Assembly (NCBI RefSeq): GCF_024436055.1
Contig: NZ_JANFNH010000020.1
Location: 35,645 to 99,644 of the forward strand
DNA: 64,000 nt
DNA from: Streptantibioticus rubrisoli
Lineage (GTDB): Bacteria > Actinomycetota > Actinomycetes > Streptomycetales > Streptomycetaceae
Direction: 5' to 3'
Of the stretch, positions 1-9,892 are shown piece by piece. Under the pieces are notes generated by a model. It saw nothing but the letters and a program-made list of their open reading frames with translations, did not search any database and was not told the origin of the DNA. Numbering within the stretch: position 1 is the first letter of the stretch; each line of letters opens with the position of its first letter. The position numbers and the translations under genes are program-made.

Positions 1-948
1 CAATCAGGTGTCCCCGTTTGATGGATGCCGCGCTCAGGTCCGACGCGGCTGTCATCCGTCTGGGCACCCTCTTGTGTGGGTGCAGGGATACGCCCTGTCC
101 GAAGAGGAACCTGGTGTCCGTAAGGGCTTCGAACCGCTTGCCTGTCGTGCACCTGCGTGGTTGCAGGGAGGACCCTCGACATGTCTGATCCCGTCGTGCT
201 GATCACGGGTGCGCTCACCGGTATCGGCCGAGCCACCGCCTTCGCTTATGCTCGTCAGGGCGCGAACCTTGTGGTCTCCGGCCGTCACGAGGACGTGGGT
301 GAGCAACTTGCCAGGGAGCTGTCCGACCACGGCACTTCGGCCGAGTTCGTGCGTGCCGATGTCCGCTTCGACGGCGATGTGAAGGACCTTGTCGACCGGG
401 CGGTCGAGCGGTTCGGGCGGATCGATGTCGCCTTCAACAACGCCGGCACCGAGGGAACACCCGGCCCTGTCACCGAGGTGACCGAAGAGGGATATCAGGC
501 CACCTTCGATACCAACGTCAAGGGGACACTGCTCTGCCTGAAGCACGAGTTCCGGGTGATGAGAGAACAGGGCGGTGGCAGCATCGTCAACGTCAGCTCC
601 TGTTACGGCCTGATGGGTTACCCCGGGGCGACCTTGTACGTCGGGAGCAAGCACGCCGTTATCGGCATCACCAAGGCGGCCGCACTCGAAGGCGCCTCTC
701 ACGGTATCCGGGTCAACGCGGTCGCGCCCGGCTACACCCGGACCGCTATGTACGAGCGGTTCACCGGCGACGACACGGCGCGTGACGCGGTTGATTCGGT
801 GCTGCCCATGCACCGGGCGGGTACCCCGGAGGAGATCGCCGAAGCCGTCCGGTACCTGGGTTCCGACAAGGCGAGCTACGTCACCGGCCACGTTCTCCTC
901 ATCGACGGTGGCCTGATGGCGGGTGGGCCCCTGTTCCCGAACTCGTGA
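1..948. repeat. Long duplication, copy 1 (SDR gene plus leader)
   Basis: This block, with about 180 bases of leader and a whole SDR gene, is repeated at 16920-17870 in the same orientation. Leaders and coding parts align base for base with scattered substitutions and a few small gaps in the leader. Copy 1 may extend left of the window. The leaders differ more than the genes, which suggests an old duplication with selection on the protein. Confidence 0.85.
181..948 (+). CDS. SDR family NAD(P)-dependent oxidoreductase, copy 1
   Basis: A 255-residue classical short-chain dehydrogenase/reductase, the usual length for the family. Visible are the cofactor motif TGALTGIG (residues 9-16), the NNAG motif (86-89) and the catalytic Ser140, Tyr153 and Lys157 of the YxxxK motif, so it should be active. 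The ATG at 181 is chosen over the GTG at 157 because GGGAGGA sits 8 bases before it. The substrate cannot be told; the best general label is glucose/3-oxoacyl-type dehydrogenase. The paralogue at 17103-17870 is nearly identical. Confidence 0.9.
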   Translation: MSDPVVLITGALTGIGRATAFAYARQGANLVVSGRHEDVGEQLARELSDHGTSAEFVRADVRFDGDVKDLVDRAVERFGRIDVAFNNAGTEGTPGPVTEVTEEGYQATFDTNVKGTLLCLKHEFRVMREQGGGSIVNVSSCYGLMGYPGATLYVGSKHAVIGITKAAALEGASHGIRVNAVAPGYTRTAMYERFTGDDTARDAVDSVLPMHRAGTPEEIAEAVRYLGSDKASYVTGHVLLIDGGLMAGGPLFPNS

Positions 949-1134
949 GGTGGCCGGGCAGCTCAGCTGACCACGAACAGCCACCACACCGTGCGCATTA
1001 CCTTCCCCAACGGCGGCGTGGGCCTGGATAGTTGGGCCAACTGACCGTTCCGGTTCCGGTCGCTGTCGGGCCCGCTCCGCGTTCTGGTGCGCTGGGGTGA
1101 TGCCCCTGCCTCAGCGGCGGGTTCCAGGCGTGGC

Positions 1135-1240
1135 AACGCATGTGATCCACCGGCTGTGGCCAGGAGCTCAGCAAGGCGCTCGGTTGGGGTTGCCCAGCCG
1201 AGCGTTTCGTGTGGGCGGCTGTTGAGTTCGGCGCCATGAC
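1135..1240 (-). pseudogene. IS30-family transposase C-terminal relic
   Basis: Reading the minus strand gives a peptide with ELNSRPHETLGWATPTERL, which matches the conserved C-terminal end of IS30-family transposases (LNxRPRKTLGWxTPxE). The catalytic core and N-terminus are absent, so only a scar remains. The rest of 949-1427 holds no gene I can support. Confidence 0.6.
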
Positions 1241-1427
1241 CCGTGTGGCGAGCAGGTAGCTCTGCCCTACGAGCACGAGCCCAGACGGCCTGCCCGAGGA
1301 AAATGTCCCACGAGCAGCCAGCGCTGCATGCGTAGCGCCAACGGTCGAGGGAGTCGTTGAGTGCTCGCGGCCGGACGCCCCAAGGTCGCTCCGCCGGGAA
1401 GGGCGTAGCCCAAAGCCCTGGAGCAGG

Positions 1428-2873
1428 TCACTTGACGATCTCCATCACCGCCATCATGCCTGCGTCCTCGTGGTTGAGGATGTGGCAGTGCAGGACACTC
1501 TTGCCGGTGTAGGTGTTGAAGCGGATCCGGACGACGATCTGTCCTTTGACGGGGACGCTCGCGGTGTCCTGGAGGCCGTGGCCTTGGTGGGGACGGCCGT
1601 TGATGCTCATCAACTGGAACTTGTTGACGTGGGTGTGGAAGGAGTGTTCCTCGTTGCTGTCGTTGCGTACGGTCCATTCCTCGATCGTGTTCAGCTTGGG
1701 CCGGATGTCGACCCGGTTCGGGTCGAACTGCTTGCCGTTGATGTAGTACTTGCTCCCATCGGCGTTCTCGGAGAACACGATGGTGCGCCGCGCGGCGATC
1801 GGCGCGTGGCTGAAGTCCAGTCTCGGGGCGAAGGACGAGGTAGGCAGCGGCGCTGGCCGGGCCGAGGGTCCCTGGGAGTCCAGGGTGGCCAAGGTTGCCT
1901 GCGGGAAGGAGTTGCCGCCCGGCCCGGTGTTGTAAGCGAGTGTCTGGAGTTGGGTCCGGCCGGGCGGACCGCCCTGTACGAGCACATCGAAGCGGGTGCC
2001 GGCCGCAAGGAGGAGGGAGTCAGCCGTCCAGATGCGGTCGGACGGAGCGCCGTCGTGGGCGACCACGTGGAACTGCTGTCCCTGGAGGTGGACGTTGTAG
2101 TAGATGTTGGCGCTGACGTTGGCGAGCCGCCACAACTGGGTCTCGCCCGGCCGGATGCGGATGGTGGGATTGAGCTGACCGTTGACCGTGCGGTTGGTGG
2201 GTGCGCTGATGTGCAGGCCCTGGGTCTTGACCGCGTCGCCTTGGAGCTGGAAGTCCTTGAGGGCGATGACGTGTTCGGTGATGTTCCGCAGGTTCACGGG
2301 CAGGTACTGCTGGAGGCCATCGACGATGATGACGCCCGAGAGGCCCCCGGCGACCTGTGGTGCGGAGATGGGGTCCGCGTGTGAGTGGTACCAGTAGGTG
2401 CCGGCTCGCAGGGTGTCGGGAAACCGGTAGACGTAGTGGTGGGTCTCTCCGGGATGGATGTGGATGAAGATGTTGTCGGAGTCGCCGGACGGTGAGACAT
2501 GAAGTCCGTGGACGTGCAGATTGGTGTCCTGGCTCAGCCTGTTCGTCATCGTCAAATAGAGCGTGTCCCGGGGCCGGATCCGCAGGGTGGGCGGTACGTA
2601 CCGGCCGTTGTAGGTGAGGGCCCACAGCTTGCGACCGGCCACGTCCACCTGCTTTCTCTCCACGACGAGGTCCACCCGCAAAACGCCGTTGCGGCTGACC
2701 ACCTGCTCCGGATCCCGCAGGGGGGCACCTGCGGGGAACGACGGGGCGGGCGACGGGGAGGATGACGGTGGCTGCGACGCTGCCTGGCCGCCGGTGCACC
2801 CGCTCACCAGAGCGGTGACGGCGAAAGTCAGCGCAACAGCCAGCCGACGCGCCCTGCACAGCGGATACCGCAT
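1428..2873 (-). CDS. Multicopper oxidase lipoprotein
   Basis: A 481-residue three-domain multicopper oxidase of laccase/CueO type, which oxidises phenols or metal ions outside the cell and reduces O2 to water. The N-terminus is a lipoprotein signal with lipobox LVSGC (Cys26). All copper motifs are present: HVHGLH (120-125), HSH (163-165), EEHSFHTH, and HCHILNHEDAGM near the C-terminus. The ATG at 2873 has GGAGGA just upstream; the longer reading to 3224 has no coding character before the signal peptide. A decayed paralogue lies at 12470-13526. Copper or aromatic oxidation is inferred. Confidence 0.88.
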   Translation of the reverse strand: MRYPLCRARRLAVALTFAVTALVSGCTGGQAASQPPSSSPSPAPSFPAGAPLRDPEQVVSRNGVLRVDLVVERKQVDVAGRKLWALTYNGRYVPPTLRIRPRDTLYLTMTNRLSQDTNLHVHGLHVSPSGDSDNIFIHIHPGETHHYVYRFPDTLRAGTYWYHSHADPISAPQVAGGLSGVIIVDGLQQYLPVNLRNITEHVIALKDFQLQGDAVKTQGLHISAPTNRTVNGQLNPTIRIRPGETQLWRLANVSANIYYNVHLQGQQFHVVAHDGAPSDRIWTADSLLLAAGTRFDVLVQGGPPGRTQLQTLAYNTGPGGNSFPQATLATLDSQGPSARPAPLPTSSFAPRLDFSHAPIAARRTIVFSENADGSKYYINGKQFDPNRVDIRPKLNTIEEWTVRNDSNEEHSFHTHVNKFQLMSINGRPHQGHGLQDTASVPVKGQIVVRIRFNTYTGKSVLHCHILNHEDAGMMAVMEIVK

Positions 2874-3444
2874 CAGGTCCTCCGTGGCCTCACGTGGTCT
2901 GGTCTCTTGACTACGGCCCAGCACACCCCAGGTGGCCCGCCCGCGCGAGGCGGACGGGACCGTTCGCGCGAAGCCCGAGGTAGGGTTCTGGGCAGGCCAG
3001 GCAGTTGTCCGGTCAGTCGGCGCCCTGGCCTTCGTCCTCCGCGGGACCGGGCGGCGGCGAGCCAGATCGGCAGCATGATGGCCATGGACGATGTGCGCGG
3101 CGTCCGGTGACCGCGACGCTGGATGGGACACGGACGACGAGTACGAGTGGGTGCGGTGAACGTGGCCAGGCGCCCGGGCGGGGCCGTCACGCTCGCCGGC
3201 CGGGTACCCGGAAGTCTGCGCCACCGTCAGGGGCTCACCACCTCCCGCAGAACAATGTAGGGATCTCTTTCACGGCGCCTCCGTTCCTGGTGCCCGATCG
3301 CAGCCTCGTTCCGGCCCACCTGCGCGTTCTCGAACGCCGTTGCCCGCTGGATCTGGTCCCGACGGAGTAGCCGGGCGAGCGCCTGGCGCATTGAAAGCCT
3401 AGAAAGAGACGGTGAGCTCAAGGCGGCGGAGGGAGAGGCTTGGG
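2874..3444. other. Divergent intergenic region
   Basis: No gene is supported here. The segment separates the leftward oxidase from the rightward ferredoxin operon and must hold both promoters. A 12-base palindrome, CCGGGTACCCGG, lies at 3200-3211; no known regulator is assigned to it. Confidence 0.4.
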
Positions 3445-3654
3445 ATGCGGCTCGTCGTGGACCTCACCCGCTGCCAGGCGTACGCGCAGTGCGTGTTTCT
3501 CGCACCGGAGATGTTCGAGCTGCATGGCGAGGAAGCGCTGCTGTACCGCCAGGAAGTCCCGGACGAGCAGCTGGAGCGCGTGCGCCAGGCTGCTGCGGCG
3601 TGCCCGGTCCAGGCGATCCCCGTGGGTGAGGCGGTGAGCGCCCGTGCCCGGTGA
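3445..3654 (+). CDS. [3Fe-4S]-type ferredoxin
   Basis: A 69-residue ferredoxin with Cys10, Cys16 and Cys53-Pro. The place of the usual middle cysteine is taken by alanine, which predicts a [3Fe-4S] cluster, as in ferredoxins that serve bacterial P450s. The ATG at 3445 follows GGAGGGAGAGG. It overlaps the reductase gene by 11 bases and is followed by a P450, so it most likely carries electrons from the reductase at 3644 to the P450 at 5056. Confidence 0.88.
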   Translation: MRLVVDLTRCQAYAQCVFLAPEMFELHGEEALLYRQEVPDEQLERVRQAAAACPVQAIPVGEAVSARAR

Positions 3655-5020
3655 CCTTCGGGAGGGCCCCATCGTCATCGTCGGCGCGTCGCTGGCCGGG
3701 TTGCGGGCTGCCGAGAAGCTACGCGAGGAGGGTTTCACCGGCTCGCTGACCGTGGTCGGGGACGAGCCCCATCCGCCCTATGACAGGCCGCCGCTGTCCA
3801 AGCAGGTTTTGCTCGGCATGTCGGCGGCGGACACCACCGGGCTGCCGATGCGCCGCGACCCGGACGCCGACTGGCGGCTCGGAGTGCGTGCCACGGGGCT
3901 CGACCTGGTCGGCCGTCAGGTCCTGTTGGCCGACGGCGAGTCCCTGCCCTACGACCGGCTGCTGATCGCCACCGGAACCCGGGCGCGCCCGTGGCCCCAA
4001 CCGGAGCAGGCTGCCCTGGACGGAGTCTTCACCCTGCGCACGCGTGAGGACGCCGGGTGCCTGGCCGAGCGGCTGGCCGCCGGGCCGCGCCGGGTGCTGG
4101 TCATCGGCGCTGGCTTCACCGGTTCGGAGATCGCCTCGGCCTGCCGGGAGCGGGGCATCGAGGTCACGGTCGCAGAACGTGGTACCGCACCGCTGGTGGG
4201 CGCCCTCGGCGGCACGCTGGCGAGGCTCGCGGCTGGCCTGCAGCGGGCCCACGGCGTGGACCTGCGCTGCGGAGTGACGGTCACCGCGCTGTGCGGGAAC
4301 GACGGCGGGCGGTTCACCGGAGCCGATCTCTCCGACGGCAGTCACATCGACGCGGACGTGTGCGTCATCGCCATGGGTGCGGTCCGCAACGTCGAGTGGC
4401 TGGCGGATTCCGGGCTGGCGGCGGGCCCGCACGGGGTCGCCTGTGATGCGGGGTGCCGCGCCTTCGACATGTACGGGATCGTCACCGACGACGTCTTCGT
4501 GGCAGGTGACGTCTCCCGCTTCCCCCACCCGCTCTTCGACTACCAGATGCTCTCCTTGGAGCACTGGGGCAACGCGGTCGCGCAGGCCGAGGTGGCGGCC
4601 CACAACATGATCAGTTCCGGGCCGCCGCGGCGTCCCCACCTCGCGGTTCCGGTCTTCTGGTCGAGTCAGTTCGGGGTCAACATCAAGTCCGTGGGTGTCC
4701 CTACCTACTCCGACCAGGTGGTCATTGCCCAGGGCTCGCTCAGTGAACGCCATCTGGTGGCGGTCTACGGCTACCGGGGCCGCATCACTGCCGCCGTCAC
4801 CGTCAACATGGCCAAGTGGCTGGAGTACTACCAGGGCCTGATCGAGGCCGCCGCCCCGTTCCCGCCCGCGCCCGGCGCGGCCGACGGCCATCCGCTGGTG
4901 ACCGAATTCGCGCTTCCCTCCGACGTGCCGGATCCAAGGGGGCTGTCCCACGGCCCCACCGTCGCGCTGACCGGTCACCTGCCGGACCGCCGGCTGACCG
5001 TGGTCCGGCCCGCCGGCTGA
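3644..5020 (+). CDS. FAD-dependent ferredoxin reductase
   Basis: A 458-residue NAD(P)H-dependent ferredoxin reductase of the putidaredoxin/rhodocoxin reductase type. It has an N-terminal FAD-binding Rossmann motif (IVIVGASLAGLRAAEKL), an NAD motif (VLVIGAGFTGSEIA), the C-terminal FAD motif (TDDVFVAGD) and a reductase C domain. The GTG start lies inside the ferredoxin gene, which suggests translational coupling. It should reduce the adjacent ferredoxin for the P450 downstream. The C-terminal tail is longer than usual by about 40 residues. Confidence 0.9.
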   Translation: MPGDLREGPIVIVGASLAGLRAAEKLREEGFTGSLTVVGDEPHPPYDRPPLSKQVLLGMSAADTTGLPMRRDPDADWRLGVRATGLDLVGRQVLLADGESLPYDRLLIATGTRARPWPQPEQAALDGVFTLRTREDAGCLAERLAAGPRRVLVIGAGFTGSEIASACRERGIEVTVAERGTAPLVGALGGTLARLAAGLQRAHGVDLRCGVTVTALCGNDGGRFTGADLSDGSHIDADVCVIAMGAVRNVEWLADSGLAAGPHGVACDAGCRAFDMYGIVTDDVFVAGDVSRFPHPLFDYQMLSLEHWGNAVAQAEVAAHNMISSGPPRRPHLAVPVFWSSQFGVNIKSVGVPTYSDQVVIAQGSLSERHLVAVYGYRGRITAAVTVNMAKWLEYYQGLIEAAAPFPPAPGAADGHPLVTEFALPSDVPDPRGLSHGPTVALTGHLPDRRLTVVRPAG

Positions 5021-5055
5021 CCCTTCCGTTCTTCCCTGTCACGAGGAGCCCGTCG

Positions 5056-6273
5056 ATGGCTGTCGACACCCTGCTGGAGCGGATCACCGACTACGCCAAC
5101 CGCCCCGACCCGTACCCGCTGTACGCGGAACTCCGCGAGGCGGGCGTGGCGCGGCAGACGGACGGCAGCTACCTGGTCGGCGGGTACTACGACATTGTCG
5201 CCCTGTTCCACAACCCACGGCTCAGCTCGGACCGCCGCAACCGCGCCGGCGCCTACAGCGGCTTGCCCGCGGATGAGGAAGAGCCCCGCCCTTTCATCCG
5301 GCTCGATGACCCCGAACACCGCAGGCTGCGCAGCCTGGCCACACGGCCGTTCGGGCCCCCGCACAGTCCGGGCCGGATCGACGCGATGCGAGACGAGATC
5401 ACCCGGATCACCGACGAACTGATCGAGTCGCTCCAGGGCCGTACGCGAGTCGACGTCGTCGACGACTTCGCCTATCCCCTGCCCGTCTCCGTCATCTGCC
5501 GACTCCTTGGTGTTCCGCGCGAAGACGAGCCGACCTTCCGCGAGTGGTCCAACGCCATCATCGACTCCAGCGACATCCGGCCCGGTGAGAACCTCGGCAC
5601 GAGCCAACGGGCCGGCAACCAGGCCCGGGCGCAGATGGGCCGCTACCTGGTGGACCTCGCCGAGCAGCGCCGCGGCCACCCGGGTGACGACATGCTGTCC
5701 GCGTTCGTCAACGACCCGGACCCGACCGGAGGGCTCACCCGCGAGGAACTGGCGGCCACCGCAGTGCTGCTGCTCGTCGCCGGACACGAGACCACGGTCA
5801 ATCTGATCACCAACGGCGTCCTCACCCTGCTGCGCCATCCCGACCAGTTGGAGCGCCTGCGCCGTGAACCCGACCTGCTTCCCGGCGCAGTGGAGGAACT
5901 GCTGCGCTACGAGCCCCCCGTCCACTTGCTGGAGCGTATTCCCCTCACCCACGTCGACGTCGCCGGCACCACCATCCCCAAGGGCGTACCCGTGGTGCTC
6001 GTACTGGCCTCGGGCAATCGTGACCCCAAGCGGTTCCGCGACCCCGACCGGTTCGACCCTACCCGCCGGGACAACCAGCACCTCGGCTTCGGCAGCGGCG
6101 TCCACATCTGCTACGGCGCGCCCCTCGCCCGGGTCGAAGCCCAGATCGCCCTGGGAGCGCTTCTGCCTCATCTCACCACCGCAACCCTGGTCGAAGACCC
6201 TCCTCCCTACCGGAACAGCGCCGTGCTGCGTGGCCCCCGGCACCTTCCCATCGAGCTGGCTCCGTCGCCGTAG
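5056..6273 (+). CDS. Cytochrome P450
   Basis: A 405-residue soluble bacterial P450. The I-helix motif AGHETT, the ExxR motif (EELLR) and the heme loop FGSGVHICYG with Cys352 are intact. The ATG at 5056 follows GAGGAG at 5043-5048; reading further upstream gives only non-coding-like residues. Together with its ferredoxin and reductase it forms a self-contained class I monooxygenase operon. The substrate is unknown; neighbouring SDR and oxidoreductase genes hint at a catabolic or tailoring route, but nothing fixes it. Confidence 0.92.
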   Translation: MAVDTLLERITDYANRPDPYPLYAELREAGVARQTDGSYLVGGYYDIVALFHNPRLSSDRRNRAGAYSGLPADEEEPRPFIRLDDPEHRRLRSLATRPFGPPHSPGRIDAMRDEITRITDELIESLQGRTRVDVVDDFAYPLPVSVICRLLGVPREDEPTFREWSNAIIDSSDIRPGENLGTSQRAGNQARAQMGRYLVDLAEQRRGHPGDDMLSAFVNDPDPTGGLTREELAATAVLLLVAGHETTVNLITNGVLTLLRHPDQLERLRREPDLLPGAVEELLRYEPPVHLLERIPLTHVDVAGTTIPKGVPVVLVLASGNRDPKRFRDPDRFDPTRRDNQHLGFGSGVHICYGAPLARVEAQIALGALLPHLTTATLVEDPPPYRNSAVLRGPRHLPIELAPSP

Positions 6274-6280
6274 ACGCAAA

Positions 6281-6311
6281 CCGCCTCGCCGCGGCGATGG
6301 AACCGAGGCGG
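6281..6311 (+). terminator. Hairpin after the P450 operon
   Basis: CCGCCTCG (6281-6288) pairs with CGAGGCGG (6304-6311) eight bases after the P450 stop. No T-run follows, which is usual in actinomycetes. The following 6312-6669 holds no gene I can support. Confidence 0.55.
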
Positions 6312-6669
6312 GCACGCGGAACGGAGCTGCTCAGTCGCGGTCGCGCTGGTAGACGGTAGCCAGATCTCGCTGACGGTGGCGAAGCAGGCGATCGCGTGCC
6401 GGTGCATGTAGGCCCCCGGTCTCCTGTCCCTGCCCCAGGATGCAAAGTAGAGCAGCGCCGGTCGTTCGTTCGGTTGTACCTCAGCCGGTTCGGAGCGCCG
6501 ACGAGCCACAGGGCAGGGCGCGGCGGAGCGAACTCGCCGAGTGAGGTGCCGCTATAACGAACGGCAAGCCAATCGACATGGAGCTGACCGTATTGCTCAG
6601 CCCGTGTCCTCCATAGCTATGGGCCGTTTTGAGATGAGAGAGCAGGCGACCGCGAACGCTGGGGTGCAC

Positions 6670-7824
6670 ATGACGTCCACTTCCCCTCATCGGGAGCCGA
6701 TCCGCGTCGGTGTCGTAGGTCTGAGCGCGAGCGGCGGGTGGGCGGCCACCGCCCATCTGCCGGCACTGGCCGGGCTCGATGGATACGAGTTGCGGGCGCT
6801 GAGCGCCAGCAGCGCAGAATCCGCGCGTGCGGCCGGCGAGAAGTATGGGGTGCCGCTGGCCTACGGCGGCGCGGAGGAACTGGCCCGCAGTGAGGAAGTC
6901 GATCTCGTGGTGGTGACGGTGAAGGTTCCGCATCACCTGGAACTCATCCGACCCGCGCTCGAAGCAGGGAAGATGGTGTTCAGCGAATGGCCGTTGGGTG
7001 CCGACCTCGCGCAGGCCGAGGAATTGGCCGACCTCGCACACCGCAGGGGTGTGCTCACGGCCGTCGGCCTGCAGGCCCGGTCGGCTCCGCCGCTTCGGTA
7101 CCTGCGGGACCTGGTCGCCGACGGCTACGTGGGGCGGGTGCTGTCGACCAGCATGCTCGGGTCGGGCTGGATCGGCGGCGCCACCTACGACGACCACTAT
7201 GCGTACGTGCTGGACGTCACCAGCGGCGGCACGCTGCTATCGATCCCCTTTGGGCACTCGGTCGACGCGCTGGCCATGGTGCTCGGGGAGTTCCACGAGG
7301 TGTCGGCTCTCATCGAAAACCTGCGCCCGGAGGTCGTCCACGTCACGAGCGGGGCGGTCGCGGCCAAGACTGCAGAGGACCAGATCGCCGTCATCGGTGT
7401 GCTGGAGTCGGGGGCCGTAGCCGCAATGCACATCCGTGGTGGGACGTCCCGCGCCGCCGCGTTTCACTGGGAGATCAACGGCACGGACGGCGATCTCGTC
7501 GTCAAGGCCGACCAGGCGCTGTGGTTCCAGGGGCGGCTGCAGCTGTACGGCGCCCGGGGAAAGGACCGCGCGTTGACCGAACTTCCGGTTCCCGCCCGCT
7601 ATCAGCGGTCGCTGACGCAATGGACCGAGCGATCCGCCGAGCCCGCCTGCAACGTCGCCCACGCGTACGCGCTTCTGCGCGACCAGATCACCGGGAATCT
7701 TGCGCCGGATGAGGACGGTGTTCCCGACTTCCGGCACGCCGTCCGGCGACACCGCATGCTGGAGCGGATTCGAGAGGCGGCGTGCGCGGGCCGGAAGGTC
7801 ACACTCGCAGAGCAAGGCTCGTAG
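6670..7824 (+). CDS. Gfo/Idh/MocA family oxidoreductase
   Basis: About 384 residues with an N-terminal NAD(P)-binding Rossmann fold (RVGVVGLSASGGWAATAHL) and the typical C-terminal alpha/beta domain. The segment ending in SEWPLG corresponds to the EKP-like region of the family, with Trp in place of Lys, so the usual catalytic lysine is not evident. The start is uncertain: ATG 6670 fits the fold, but no strong ribosome site is seen, and ATG 6634 is possible. The substrate is unknown, probably a sugar or cyclitol. Confidence 0.8.
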   Translation: MTSTSPHREPIRVGVVGLSASGGWAATAHLPALAGLDGYELRALSASSAESARAAGEKYGVPLAYGGAEELARSEEVDLVVVTVKVPHHLELIRPALEAGKMVFSEWPLGADLAQAEELADLAHRRGVLTAVGLQARSAPPLRYLRDLVADGYVGRVLSTSMLGSGWIGGATYDDHYAYVLDVTSGGTLLSIPFGHSVDALAMVLGEFHEVSALIENLRPEVVHVTSGAVAAKTAEDQIAVIGVLESGAVAAMHIRGGTSRAAAFHWEINGTDGDLVVKADQALWFQGRLQLYGARGKDRALTELPVPARYQRSLTQWTERSAEPACNVAHAYALLRDQITGNLAPDEDGVPDFRHAVRRHRMLERIREAACAGRKVTLAEQGS

Positions 7825-7905
7825 GCCCCGAAGTGAGTCAGGTCGGGAGCTCGACCGTTTTGCCCTCGGCGAGGATGACCACGGTTCCGGTGTTCCCCGA
7901 GGCCG

Positions 7906-8781
7906 TTATCCCAAGAGAGAAGCGAGCCTGCGCCATTCCTCCCTCGGGAGCTTGTCCCTGTGGGTGCCGGTGACCACCTGGAGGGCCACGTGGTCCCCGC
8001 CTGCCTGGTGGAAGGTGTCGATGCGGTCGCGGATGCGGTCCTCATCGCCCCAGGCGAAGACCGCGTCGATCAGGCGGTCGCTGCCGCCCTCGGTCAGGTC
8101 GGCCTCGGTGAAACCGTGCCGCAGGAAGTTGTTGGTGTAGTTCGGCAGGGTGAGGTACATGGCGAGGGCGTCGCGGGCCAGGGCGCGGGCCCGGGCTGGG
8201 TCGGTCTCCAGGACCACCTTCAGCTCCGGGGCGAGCAGCGGGCCCTGACCGAGGATCTCGCGGGCCTGGGCGGTGTGTTCGGGCGTGACCAGGTAGGGGA
8301 TGGCGCCGGCCGCCCGCTCGCCGGACAGCTTCAGCATCTTCGGGCCCAGCGCGGCCAGCACCCTGCTGTCGGCGGCGACGCCGGCCTCGTCCAGCTCGTC
8401 GAGGTAGCCGGTCATCGCCGCGTACGGGCGGCTGTAGTCCTTCACCAGCGGGCCGTGGCTCACTCCGAGACCCACCAGGTAGCGGCCGGAGTACGCCGAT
8501 TCCACCTCGGAGAAGGCGGCCGCGGTCGTGGCGGCCTCCTGCTGCCAGATGTTCAGGACGCTGGTGCCGACGACGATGCGGCGCGTCGCCCCGATCAGCG
8601 GGGCGGCGTGGTCGGCGGTGCTGTTGTTGCCGAGCCAGACGGCGCCGTACCCAAGTTCCTCCAGTTCGGCCGCGGCCTCGTCCAGTTCGCCGCGCCGGGC
8701 CGGGTCCTCCGAGCGCAGTTCGACGCTCCAGGCGCCGTACCGGCCGACTCGCTGCTTAAGGGGGACTGTGGTGTCGCTCAT
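7906..8781 (-). CDS. LLM class F420-dependent oxidoreductase, TIGR03620-like
   Basis: A 291-residue luciferase-like (alpha/beta barrel) oxidoreductase. The N-terminal pattern RRGELDEAAAELEELGYGAVWLG and the later ISTSVLNI-like strand (VVGTSVLNIWQ) fit the actinobacterial F420 subfamily. The ATG at 8781 has GGAGG 8 bases upstream. It converges on the Gfo/Idh/MocA gene. The substrate is unknown. A second LLM gene at 13758 belongs to a different branch. Confidence 0.85.
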   Translation of the reverse strand: MSDTTVPLKQRVGRYGAWSVELRSEDPARRGELDEAAAELEELGYGAVWLGNNSTADHAAPLIGATRRIVVGTSVLNIWQQEAATTAAAFSEVESAYSGRYLVGLGVSHGPLVKDYSRPYAAMTGYLDELDEAGVAADSRVLAALGPKMLKLSGERAAGAIPYLVTPEHTAQAREILGQGPLLAPELKVVLETDPARARALARDALAMYLTLPNYTNNFLRHGFTEADLTEGGSDRLIDAVFAWGDEDRIRDRIDTFHQAGGDHVALQVVTGTHRDKLPREEWRRLASLLG

Positions 8782-9146
8782 CGGGTGTTCCTCCGGGTGG
8801 TGGGCTGTGCCGTGATCATCACGTCTGCAGCCACTGCCGAACGGAGGGCTTCCCGGGTCGATTCCCGCCGTTCCCTCAGTTGGTCGAGCGGACCATAGGA
8901 CGTCGAACACTGCGGGTGCCGATTAATCATCTGTGCAGGTCACGCGGCATGCTGATACTCATGTAAGACGCCGCCGGGTCGGTTGAGTCGGCAACGAATC
9001 ATGGTGCTGCCCGCCCCTGCCCACGTGAAGACCGCGATCACGCAGCCATACCTGGCAAGACGCAGTGATCAACGATCAAGGCGCCCACCTGCCCGGATGA
9101 TTTATCGGCACGCGCACTGTTGACCAGGTCGTTTGTCTGGGTGCAG
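8782..9146. other. Intergenic, no supported gene
   Basis: This stretch holds the upstream region of the LLM gene and then sequence without a convincing reading frame. It runs into the transposase relic at 9147. Confidence 0.4.
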
Positions 9147-9515
9147 TTAGGCTGCTTGGTGGTACTCGTTGATGAGGCTGCCGAGCAGTTGTGTGCGGGG
9201 GATGCGGCCTTCCAATGGGATGACGGGTGCCGTCTGGCTGGTCTGCACGGTGTGGGGAGGTCGTTGCTGGAGGGATTGATGGGGGCGGTGCCGGTTGTAG
9301 TGGTCAGTGTAGGTGTCCGGCACAGTGCGCAGGTGGCCCTCGTTGAGGACGAGGATCCGGTCGGTGCACTCGCGGCGGACGGTGCCGAGCCAGCGTGCCG
9401 CGAAGGCGTTCGTCTTCGCGAGGATTTCCACTTCCCTGTCGTGGTCGCTCATCGCCAGCAGCCGCAGCATCGCGAACGCGTCGGCCACACTCAGGGACGT
9501 CAGTCGCAGCAGCAT
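9147..9515 (-). pseudogene. DDE (rve-type) transposase with internal deletion
   Basis: The 122-residue product joins a transposase N-terminus (MLLRLTSLSVADAF) directly to the C-terminal part of the integrase core (RRECTDRILVLNEGHLR, then HYNRHRPHQSL). The middle, with the first two catalytic aspartates, is missing, while the region of the catalytic Glu remains. A gene of the same family starts at 63732. This is an inactive internal-deletion derivative. Confidence 0.75.
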
Positions 9516-9892
9516 GGATGATCGTCATGCCCGGCGACCCCGACCGCCGGTGGCGAGACGGCGCAGTCCATCCGCTGACTCGCATGGATGGACTTCTCGG
9601 CAACCACAAGATCGGCGTAGCGTAGTGAGTCACCGTGAAGGTACGCGTGGTGAGCAGATAGATCATCCTTACGATCACGATGACGGATCATGCCCGGACC
9701 ACGAACAACGCCCAGCCCGGCAGCAGTGAAGGAATTTCGGAGCGCTACGCGCCGGTCCGATTCCGACTACCGCTGGACACAGTCAGGCTCCGGCCCCCGG
9801 GGCACGCATGGCCGCCGTCAGGATGCGTGTGAACGCCCTGCGTGTTCGCATTTGACCAACGGTTATCCGCGGGTCGTTGCGAGAGGGAGAGC
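9516..9892. other. Intergenic, no supported gene
   Basis: No frame here shows a recognisable protein. The last part carries the ribosome site GAGAGGGAGA (9881-9890) of the DyP peroxidase gene. Confidence 0.4.

Noticed and set aside
52..987. Long minus-strand frame opposite the SDR gene
   Set aside because: It is an antisense shadow caused by high GC; the plus strand carries the family motifs.
2874..3224. Extended N-terminus of the multicopper oxidase
   Set aside because: The signal peptide with lipobox and the ribosome site place the start at 2873; the extension has no coding character.
3445..6273. P450 operon as part of an antibiotic gene cluster
   Set aside because: No synthase, precursor or resistance gene lies nearby; only a monooxygenase system can be claimed.
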